Shown here in pieces: positions 41,956 through 53,900 of a stretch of 64,000 nucleotides of DNA. Below the pieces are notes generated by a model. It did not search any database. It was given only the letters and a program-made list of their open reading frames with translations, and was not told the origin of the DNA. The position numbers were made by a program, and so were the translations under genes. The DNA is from Megalonaias nervosa (Eukaryota; Mollusca; Bivalvia; Unionida; Unionidae), in assembly GCA_016617855.1 (NCBI GenBank), contig JAECUM010003706.1, positions 1 through 64,000 of the forward strand, written 5' to 3'. How positions within the stretch are numbered: position 1 is the stretch's first letter; the number at the start of each line of letters is the position of its first letter.

Positions 41956-44900
41956 AAATGATGATTATGTGTATGTTACCTTCCCCCGAACAATGTGGTA
42001 TCCATTTTTCACGCACAAAGCAACTTCTCTAACCCATCCAGAAGTAAATAGATTGTATGCGTCAAGGCTTTTCCAAGCTTTCATTTCCTCTAAGGTATAG
42101 GTGCTCTTAGCATAAATCAGATAATTTACTATATCTGGGTACTGAATGCATGGGAATAAGACCTCTGTAGTACTCCACTCTCACTCTGGTATTTGATAGG
42201 GATCTAATCACCTATCAGCCGGCATTTACTTAAATATCTTTGCTGCTATGTACTGTTTAATGTGTCGATATATCTCTTATTTTCTTTGATTTTCACTGGC
42301 TTCAACATTGTTATATACTCCACATCTGATTAGCAACCACAACTGTCAACCTCCGCTTGTAATCCAATATGGCGGTGTGCTAATGCGTGCACATGAAATT
42401 CTGATGTCACTTAATACGGTCTATTATTTGGTACATTTGATAAATGGTTAGCATTCCAATCTTGCCAACAAAAGGGTGTGGGTTGGAATCCTACCATCAG
42501 AACAATTCAGATCAGTTACTGTTATGCTACCTTGAGAAGGGCACTTTACATTAATTGTCCCCCACACTAAATAACATATACTTGTGCATAAACACCATAT
42601 CAAAACAATATTATATGCGATTAGTCAGAGAACCAATTTTCCATCTGATGCTATTTCACTTTTATAACATAATTTCTTTTTTAACATCTATGGTAATTGT
42701 TCTAACATACCTAAAGCTGTCAAAAGATTCTTGGGTACTTGAATACCTGCCCATTCACAATTACCAGGGTAATAAAATTAGCTACAGGGTACCCGTTTAG
42801 TCCGTGTAAAAAAAATGTTTCCAACTTCAGAGCAAAGATTATGTCTGGCGATGTCAAAAGTGAGACACGGAATAATGAGTACAGTTCAAGGCTCATGTTG
42901 TGTGATGATGGCTGCTGCACATTTATCCATTGCAGAACTCTATGTACTGATCTTATATTTTCGACATGTTTGACCATTTGGTTATGTACAATGAACAGTT
43001 TCCCTATTTTGTATTTATAGTAACTGTATATGACATGTTTCCAAGAAAGAAGGGCAGAAGGGTAAAAGTTTGAGTTCTGTTGTTTTTTCTTTGCTAAATG
43101 GACCCTTTATTTTCGTATCCAGACCACTTTTTGTTCCCAGTGCCCATCTTATCATACTTTTTGCAAAGGTTTGCCTGTCTGTGTGCAGTTCAGAACAGTC
43201 TACCTCAGATCTGAGGCCAAAAAGTCTAAAATCCAACACAAAATCGGATTCCGACGATGGGCGCATTTTTGGTTGGAAAAAAATTGGGTCCAAAAAAGTA
43301 GTTTTTTTTGCTCTATATTTTGTAGTGCAACAAGAAAGTCCAGACTATCTGGTATCACTGTAGAGCTACATCTGTCTACCTTTATATAATACCACCCACT
43401 TTAGTGTATCTTAAATGACCCTGACAGTACAGAGCTCGGAAGTAGGCTACTACCTCCTGACGTAAACAAGGCACCAGGGGTTAATGAGTTGAAGTGAATG
43501 TTGTGTAAAAATAATTTATCATTTTGCTTTGTCACTTTTGTGTCTCTATTTTTTTACTAATCCACATGGATTTTGCTGATTTGTGACAAGAATTACTGCA
43601 GATCTGGGTAAGTAGCAAAAATAAATGTATATTTTTCATACAGTTTTCTGTAATTACATTATGTAATATAGAGTACTCTTCTCATGCTCAGATTATCCTG
43701 TTTTGACACTTAAAGCTCTTAGAGGGTTGGCATGTATGAACCTACAACAAAGCAGTTCAGGTTCACATATAATATCATTTCCCTTTATCGGGTAAGAATA
43801 TAACATACTACTAATATAAATTGAAATAAGCGTAACATACTACTAATAAAAGCCAAAATAAGCATATTTATAACATGGTTTCGAGGACTTTAGTAAGTTT
43901 GCAGTAATTTTTCTTATAGAAACTGAACTTTCTCCATATTTTCTTTAACACTGCATAAATTGAGTACAGTGCTATAAGAAAGGAATACTAATCCATCTGT
44001 CTGTGTCATGTGTCATTGGATTCACCCAAATGTAACCTATTTGTATTTAGTATTCATTATTTTGAGGAAATATGCAAGAACAAAAATTCTAAATTTTAAA
44101 AGTGATGTGTATTATTTGGCTTTAATGTTCTGTATTCCTTTAATCCAATAATATATATATATATCAGAGAGATTCTTAAATACCTCTATTTGCCAGAGAG
44201 ATTCTTAAATACCTCTATTTGCCAGACAAAGCCGGTAGGTCAACGATTTTGACCAGAACATACTCTCTGAGCAACCAGACATCAGTTATAATCTACCAAT
44301 ATCATTAAAATAATGTGTCATTGATTTGTTATACATTATACTTCCAAATAAACACTTTAATGAAGTAAAATTTCAATGGTCACTAGGTCAATTTTACAGA
44401 TTGTTTCTTTGTCAAGGAATCAATAAAGATGTTGCTAAGCTGGATTCAAAGGTGACTACATTATTTTTTGGACAATCAATAACTGTGTTGCTAAGTGTGT
44501 TTGGTTATTAATGTTTCCCAATCATTTTATTATGACTATATGGTCTTGAACTAATTGACAGAAAACAGTGAAAACCAACAAGTTTTCTAAAATTCAACAA
44601 TTTCTTTCTTTATGATGCAAACTGAAAATTTAAAAAGAACTAACAGAATAGTGAGTTAAATCCCAAATAGTGCTAAATGTTCTATCACAAGTCCAAAAGT
44701 ATGGAGTTCCAATGGTGTTCTAAATGAATTCTGATATTGAGTGTGCTGATGTACCAATAGACAGGAATATGGCAATGTGTTAACTGTCTTGATGTATCAG
44801 AATGATATAATCCAAAATGTCCTTAAATGAATTCACAGTAATCACAAAATAGTGGTATAGTACAAGAATTATTAATGAGCACTTTGTAATTCCAGTGAAT

Positions 44901-47900
44901 AATTCAAATTAAAAAAAATCCTCTCAAAAATAAGAACAAAACACAACAATAAGACTCATTCCACTTCAGATGTTAAGATAAGAATGAGTAATTCTGAAGT
45001 GGACAACTTTATATACCTCTCCACTTGATCTATATCACAATTATCATTTTCTAAAAATACTCTGTCATCTTAATGGAAATTTACTCAATGTATAAACAAA
45101 ACTTGTTTCTGGAATCTTCTACGTCAAAAAGCTGCAAACATGTTTACCTCCAAATAATAATGATCTTAATAAATAATATTAAACCACAGATAAATTTTAG
45201 CTATCTAATATGTTGTCTATGAAAACAAAACAAATAGATGTACATAGCTGGGCCCTAAATTCTATTACTGACTAAGGTCAATCACTCATTAAAGATATAC
45301 ATAACATATAATCATGGAGAAAAGCCAATACACAATATATATATATATATATATATAAGTTTAAACACTCCATTGCCTCAAAACACAAAATAAAGGTGTG
45401 AAGCTAGTCTGTGGATTTAGTAAAAAGTGTCCCAGGGTCTGTGTAAAGGTGCCTCTCACACTTTCAACATTACGTTAGTCCCTTAAACTGTGTGGTTTTG
45501 TGTGTAGCAGTGTGTCAGGACATAACTATAGAAGGGAAATACTTCAAGCACTCTGGTCTAATAAAAAGATTAATGAAAAACCACACCCCTACAATTTTTA
45601 AGCTGTATTATTTGACAAAGGTATGTGGAGAATGTCAGCCACTTCCTGCTGTGAAGCCAACAAGGAAATATTACAATCTGCAAACTGAGCCTATCCTACA
45701 AAAAAGGTACACTCAAACCACTTAGTGACATTACAAGATGTATGCATTTATTTTTCTGTTTATCTGATGTACAACAAATTCATTCATGTCTTCTGTTTTT
45801 GTATATTAATATTTCTCAAAAGAAGAAATTCTGAATTTAAATCACTAGTATCAAATTTTTTATCACAAAAAGTGTCCCTTGCTTTCAGAGAGTGCACATT
45901 TTCAGTCAAAGTGCCCCTCTTTCCCTCCTCTCAGTAAAAGCTGAAGTAATGACAAACTTTTTTTTCAAGAACATGTACACATGTTAAAGACCCTGTAGAA
46001 GTTCCTTCTGCCATTCCATGTGACATTGCAAAATGATGCTAAGGTCCAGTAACTGTGCAAACTTTTTTTTAAAAAGTATGCTAGTGAACATAATAACAGA
46101 AATGACAATCTTCCCCATCCAAAAAGGAAAAAAAGGTAGACCTAAAAACTGCTAACGAACTCAACAAAGGAAAAAGTATAAAAACAACAGCAACAACAAA
46201 TGAAAAAACAACAACAGACTCCAAAAGCTAAAGGGAAGTCATTAGAACAAATTGGGAAACAACAACATCATATACATCAGCAACAAGAAAGTCATGGAAA
46301 AGAAGAAGAACAACAAAAACACATGTATAAGCAAATTAAAGGTTAAGAACTACAACAACAGCTGAGAGAGAGAAAAAAAGGGAGACAGAACCTGAAGATG
46401 AAAGAAAAACAAGACAAACTTGGGGAGAGATCAGAGAATAAAGACAGTGGAGAGAATTAAAAGAAAAGGAAAAAGGAAGAACAAGAGAAAAATAGTAAAG
46501 TCACTACCAATTAAATTATGATGAAGACCTAGAAGTGCCAGTCTACGACAGCTGAGAGATGAACTATATTTCTGAATTTGTAATAAAATGAAAAAATTAC
46601 GAGACACCCCCCCAACAACAACAAAAAAAAAAACCCCACCAATTTTACAATCATAAAGTATAACACCTTTGGGTAACAATACAATTTAAAAAAAAAAAAA
46701 AGACTGAAAAATTTTATAACCATGAAAAGGGGGGGGGGAAACTAACTGGTCTGAAAGGATCAAACAGGGAATAACCACCACCTCCCAAAAAAAGTAAAGA
46801 GAATAAACACTATTTAATAAATGTGCATCAAGCTGCCTCTCACACTTTCAACTCCAACATTACAGGATGAATATTTGACACCTTACTCAGATGTGTTAAA
46901 AATCACGTATCAGTCAAAGCTTGCCTAATAACAAAAATTCAGTAATAACCACATGCATCTCAATCATAGGATTCCATGTACAGTGCTGCACCTTCCTCAA
47001 GCTGTTAGGGGGATACATTTTATGTACCTGTCTTCCCCTATGATGACCATCAAGATGCAAGGAATTTAGGAATACTAGCAATCTGCAGTCAGAGAATCTT
47101 CCCCAGCCTAAATGAAGACATAGGAGAGAAGAAGCTGCTAAAATCTGTGTAAAAATATCAAGATTTTCTTGAAACTTACCACCTTGCGTAACTTGTCCAT
47201 TACCATTTTGTGGCACAAATAAACCTCAACAAGAAGGCCACAGCAGCAAATTAAGCCCTTGATCAAAGCATTGCTGTTCGACCTTCACCCCAAAGGTTAA
47301 GCAGTACATATCTCAAAATGATTTGTCTTTTCTTAAGAAATGATTCACTCAAAGTACAGTCTTTGGGTTTTGGAAACAAAGCTGTAACACAATTCTTCTA
47401 TTACTGTGATGCTAACTCCGAGGTCAAAGTGGAAAATGAGTCTCTTGCTTAATGAACATGGAACTTAATATCCATCACAAGTATGGACAAATATAAAAAA
47501 AACTTTGACAAACACAGTAATGGCACTTTTCTATGAATATGACCTTGACCTAATTTCAGAGTGGTGAGTAAACAATTCACAAAATAAATTGTCCTAGCTT
47601 CATTATAATCCATTCTAAGTATGAACAATCTCTATCAAGACACTTAAGAAATATAAGCAAATGAAAAACTTGAACCAAAACCGTAACACAAATTTTTTTA
47701 TGACTGTGACCTTCACCACAAGAACAAAGACAAGCATTGTCTTAGCTTCATAATGATTACTGCCAGATGTGACAAAAATCTAGGGGTTAAAGAATGTGAA
47801 ATGATAATGAAAAACAATGAAATAAAAAACTTGAATCAAAATGTAAACAAACTATTGGCTGATATGGTCTGTTTCTGAATTTAAAGGAACTTACACTGCC

Positions 47901-50900
47901 TTGGCATTAAAGTCTTTCATATGCTGCAGTGCAGTTAAACTGCAATCAATCAAAGTAAGATGGATGCAATAAAGCTTTTCTTTTACATATTATATATACA
48001 TATGATACTATAATAATTAAAATTAAAAGGAAGCCGTCTTCTGAATGTTACAAGAAATACAGAAAAATGAGCAATATAGTACATGTACTTCAATTTGCAT
48101 TAAAGTTCATCTGCAATCAGCTTTTCTATTCCCTTGATGTGCTGAACATCAATGTTGTATTCCTGCAACACCAAACTCCATCTACAAAATCTCGGAATTT
48201 TGTTTTCATTTTGTGAGGGAGTTGTGATCACTGAATATAAAAATCAGAAAAGGAGCTAACTATACACTTCAAAATGTTGCAAAGCCAATATCACAGCCAA
48301 ACATTCCTTCTCAACTGTGGCATAATTTCCCTGGTGCATGCTTACTTCTTTTTTTAAGAAAAACTGCACACTGGATGATCCACAACATTTTTATCTTCTT
48401 GAATCAATTCTCCACCAACCCCTGCATCAACAGACATTTTAACTGATTAACTAAAATTTTGAATTGAAAGAACTGGTGCACTCTTAAGTATGGCTTTTAG
48501 TTTATCAACAGAAACACCTGTTGACACAGCTGTGACAGTAGAATTACAGTTCTCATGGTTGAATACAAAAGGGCATATAACATTTATGATGATTACATTG
48601 GAGCCAAATTAAAATACACACTAAAACACAAATTTCACTTGACAAAACTAATCATGAAAGTGTTGCCACCAGTAGGCATTAGTGCTGTTTTCACTAACTG
48701 AGGGTTTATCAAAGATTGCTATCTACAGCATACAGTGTTTTATCTACAAATGGCTTCATGTAAGTCATTTGACTCATCAAGGCAAAAAACAGTGAGTCAA
48801 AATCCAAACCTATGAGTCCTATTCAAGCCAATGATCAGTCTAAAGCAGATTTTAAAAAATAATTATATTGTTTAAATACACAACAAAAATATTAGTTATA
48901 TAATGTGACTAAAGCCAATAAGGCAATTCCTTTGCCAGAAGCATCTGAACATTATATATTTATTAAAAATCTTGTTGATGGTTTCATATCATCAGAAATA
49001 ATCTGAGCATATATGACAAGGCGTTTATTGTTGGCTATGTCAGTACTTTCATCTGCCATTGCTGTCACAAATGACGAATTTTGCAGGTCACGTATAAGAT
49101 TATCCTCAACAACATTTTGATAGGCTCTCCAGTACCTCTGAGCAGGTAGTAGCCAAGTCATACTGAACAGCGGAATTCTTCAAAATGCCAATGACACCAA
49201 TTTCTTTAGCAGTTAAGTCATGTATTAGATTAAGAAGAGATTTTATTTTTAAAATGGGATGTCTTTTACACTCAGCCAATGTACACACTTAAGTAGCACT
49301 TTCGCTGCTATTTCTTGTTTGTAAAACTGCATTAAAATCTGCCTGGTGTTCTGAACCTTCCAGAGGTCTCGGAAACGCTTAATCACGCGTATTTGGACGC
49401 CAATTTTTTTATCTGGGACACAGAAAATCACTTAGGCAGGAGTCCTCTGTACACAGGTAATAGGTGGGCGGCAAAATTCAAAGACTTACCAGTCCTGCTT
49501 CAGCCACCTGCTTAGTGAGAAAATGTATTGATAACTTAGCTGTGCAAATATTTACAACTAGAGAATTCAGTGGCTGAAAGACCCCTTGATGTACATGTTA
49601 TCATTATAAGCGTACATCAAAAGAGCATGGCGCAATAACTGGGCAGAAAGTTCAAAGACTTTGACTGGTGGCAGGGTGGAAAAATGTGCTGATATTTACA
49701 ATGACAGAATTAAGCGGCTGAAAGACCTCCTGATGTACATGTTGCCATTATAAGAGTATGTCAAAAGAACATGCAACAGCTGGGAGGCAAGTTCAAAGGC
49801 TTTGACTGGCGGCTGGGTGGGAAAATATACCGATATTTACAGTGATTGAATTCAGAGGCAGAAAAACCCAGAGATGTACTTGTGGTCATTTATAAGAGTA
49901 CATGAAATAAACAATTTTAAGTTTCATAATTGTGTTCATTTCCGAGTGTAGCAGAATAAGCAGTGCATGTGATCTCGGAATCAAGATATGTTGAGACTTG
50001 GACAAAATGCCATTCACAAATTTGAATATTATTTGGAGTTCAGTCAACAGTTCATTTTCTGGCAACACAGCATGCCTTCCCAGTGTACTGTTATGAAAGT
50101 TATAGTTTTTCTGCACATTTGGTCATCGAGGTTTTATTTTAGCCTTTGGACATATATGGCAAAACATAAAGGCGCCTTCACTGTCACATTCTTCACTCGA
50201 TTTAACTTCTTTTGGAAAACGTAGCCAGCTGTATGTTTTCAACCACCGGTGACGATTTTTAGACCAAACCTTTATTTTGTGTTAATCAGCAAAAACATAA
50301 CAATTTTTGGGTGCGTCAATTTACGTACCGGCGACGATTTTTAGACCAAACCTTTGTTTTGTGTTAATCAGCAAAACATAACATTGGGGTGCGTCAATTT
50401 ACGTACCGTCGTCGACTTTTGTGCGTCAAATCGGAAAATTCTGTGTATTTGACGCATGATGCATGGGTAGATAAAACACTGAGCATACTGAGCATTTTTT
50501 TAGTAAAACAATGTAACAAAATATAGGACTTCTTATCAAAGTTAGAATTTCATGATGTGGATTCAAATTCCAGACACTAGTCATGTTTTACAATAAAATA
50601 AGCAATATGTCTAGGTGTCATTTAGCAACTTTGATCAAGGTTTTGTTTGCATTCAACAAATGAGGGTTAATTCTCTTGGCATCTTCTTTAAAAAAAAATT
50701 GGATCCACGCCTACCATCGCATTATAAATGTGTTTGCAAATTATTCAGTCATGAGTTATTGAGGCAGCTGTGCATCAGTCAGATGAACAGCAGAATTATT
50801 TGCCACTGAATAATAGAGCAACATGGGGTATTTTATCAATACCATATTATCATCCTCAATGCATACATTAACTCTTTTCGACTGTGATAATAATTCAACA

Positions 50901-53900
50901 TGAAAAGTGTAATGCCTATTGCAACTGGGTCTCAAATTTCACCGGTAGCAGGTGTTTTCATATTCAAGTTGTTTCGTACAAGCTGGAAATTTTATTCCCA
51001 AAGGAGAGTGATCTGTTCCTAAATGACTGCTTTCATACCTATGCACTGGAGTTTCTTATCTGATTATTCCCCGGAATAATTTAAACATCACATGGCTAAT
51101 AGCAGTCTTTTGAAATCACACAGGATCAAAAATTGTGCTACTCAAGAAAATCGAATAATATGAAATAAAAATTGATCAACAACAGTGCAAAGCTGGTATG
51201 ATACCAGACCAAGCTGGATTAAAATGTTTTACAATTTATAAATGTACCTGAAACTAAACATTTTAACATTTATTGAAATCTTTTATTTGACATTTATAAA
51301 TCTGGGGAAAATACAAGATTTAAATAACAACAGGGGAAAATACATGCTAGTATGACTGAATATTTTCTTTCTGGTTGGATGAATATTACATCTTTCTTTT
51401 TTCGTTCTAATGGGATTTCATTCTGATGAACTGTAACTGGTCCATCTTGCTTGAATGTGTGATGTACATTGCATTATGATATCAATTTTGTTATTGCCTT
51501 CTATCATAATAATAGCAATATGTCAAAGTTGTAATGGTTTCAAAGATATACACTGTCTGCTTTTCATATCCAAAATGAACAAAAACATATAAAATACAAA
51601 ATATATATGAGGGTACAGATCTTCCAACTGGCATGTATGAAACCACTCACACAGGAATGAATATAATATAGCCCATATACTAGAGTTGCTTCCCCTGTCT
51701 TATGGGAGATGATCATTTTTTTTTTGCTGCCAATCTGACGTGCATATTATCTACACACCCAGACTATCATTTACACCAGGGGTCTCAAACTCACAGCCTG
51801 TGGGCCACATGTGGCCTGCCAAGCCGTATCCTGTGGCCCGCAAAATGATTGGTGTCATAAGGTGTCATGAGAGAAAACTAAGGTGATGCAGCCCTTGGGC
51901 CATAGAAAATGCCCTCATGTGGCCCTCAGGGTGTTTGAGTTTGAGACCCTGATTTACACTATGCTTTTATTATTCATTTATTGAACTGAGAAATATTTTC
52001 TTCTATTTATACTCAGTTAGTTTTTCTTTTTTCTTATCTGATTTCATATTTTCTGGTTGTGATGTCAACAGCATCACAGCATCATTAATCTGGCTGAAGA
52101 TTATCAACAAACCCAGACTAACTTGATCTTTAGTTGGCATGAATTCCCAAAGTGAAGTCAGACTCTTAGTGATGGAAATCGGTCAGAATTTCATAATCGA
52201 TAATCAGTTCTACTTAACCAACTGATAATCGATTATAATCAGTTACTAAGAGCAAATTTTAATTTTTTGATTGTTATACAGTTTGAACTTTGCTCAAGAG
52301 TACAAAATGTTAATAAATGTACAGGAGTAACCTCATGCTGACATGTATACTTTAACCTGCTAGAAATATTGCATTTTTTCTATAGTGTTGTGCTATTTTT
52401 GTTCTACAACTTTGTTAAAAGGATGCTGATTAGTCTTAAGTAATTGAAATACTGTTGCAATCCCCTAAAATCCTTTCATTCATATGTAATGTGTCTATAA
52501 TATAAAATATAAAAAGACTTGGTTTTCTTGTCATGTTTTACAAATATCGCAAAGGATGTTACATTTAAACTGAAAGAAATTATCAAAATGTGTTTAAATT
52601 TATTAAGTCAATAATTTAATAGCTTAATCATGTATTCATTACTGTATGATCCTAATTATGAAAGTATGCACAGGTCTACAGAATATGGTATGGTTTTATA
52701 TTTGTAAGTTGTGAAGGGAATAAATAATTCAGATCAACTTTAGTGGAATGGAAACCCTACTGAGCTTACTATTTACAAACGAGTTTTACTAACCTTTGTT
52801 TTACATGCAACTAAAAAGAACCAACTTATGATTGATAATAATCGATAATCTGTGTGTGTGTGTGTGTGTTTTGGATTTTTAACACAGCTTTAAAAAATTT
52901 TCAGTCATATCACTACGATGTCTGCAGTGTGGCAATTTATGGTGATGTCTAGCACTGGGGCATCATGCCACAGACATTTAGCATCATGTTCCACCCAGTC
53001 ACATTATCCCAACACCAGGCTGACCAGTCCTAATACTAACCTCTTAATGCTGAGCGCCTAGCGAGGCAGCTGTAAGTACCATTTTTGTAAGTCTTTGGTA
53101 TGACTCGGCCATGGTTCGAACCCGATACCTACCACATGAGGTGGAAGCTGTAACCACTAGGCCATCGGAGAAGTCAAATAATTGATAATTGGAACAACAC
53201 TATTTACTACAATGTGATATCTCTGACAAAAGCAAAATTAATGAAGCGTAGTCATTCCTTGACAGCAATACAGATTTATGTGAGTCAGAAGATGATGTAA
53301 CTTTCCATTTACTTCAGCCTTTCATGGTACACCAGCATACACCAAAACCTCAATAATGGCAAGGAAAGATTCTCAATGATATATGATTTTAAATGAAAGT
53401 TTGACTGTTTCAATGCAACTGTAGCTAACAAACAATAATTTTATTCCAGATGTGGTATTAACAGACCTGTGTCAAATATAACCAAGGTTGCTTCAAGTGA
53501 AGTTTTGTTTTTTGCATCTCTTACTAAATAAATGCTGTCATAAGTCACAAATATACATGTGTAAACATAATAATGGGTAAAAACAGATATTCTTTCATGC
53601 CAGCTGGTCCTATGCACAAAGGTTATTAACCACTGCCATGAATTAATGGGGAAAAAAAAGAGGAGAAAACCAAAGACCCCATATGTAGCCTCTGCTGTTA
53701 CAGAGAGCATCTATTTCTGGACTGTACAGTCTGGCAGGGGTCCAGCACAAGTTAGAGGATCACAAGGGAAAATTAACTTACATAAATTTGCGTTCCTGTT
53801 ATTTACTAACAACTACCCATACAATCAGTATATAAATTTATGAGTTCAACAATGCGTATACTTTCAGGTGCTTATGACCTCTACAGTTTAGAAACGCTGC

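Larger units (their letters stand above)
38268..42424 (+). mobile_element. ISL2EU-like DNA transposon (THAP/DDE transposase plus YqaJ gene)
   Basis: The element is 4157 bp. Its terminal inverted repeats begin with a perfect 12-bp ATAGACCGTATT, followed by diverged but clearly related sequence out to gccatattggattacaa on both sides. It is flanked by a TA duplication (38266-38267 and 42425-42426). A THAP-domain/DDE transposase gene on the plus strand converges with a YqaJ-type recombinase/nuclease gene on the minus strand. As I recall, a transposase plus a YqaJ protein defines the ISL2EU group. Both genes are broken. It sits in ILK intron 1. Confidence 0.85.

Noticed and set aside
46110..46730. 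Lys-rich or Phe-rich ORFs in the A-rich tract
   Set aside because: They are compositional, with no protein-like constraint and no family.
49500..49915. CRISPR-like array
   Set aside because: There are three contiguous 137-bp units without spacers, in a eukaryotic intron. It is an ordinary tandem repeat.
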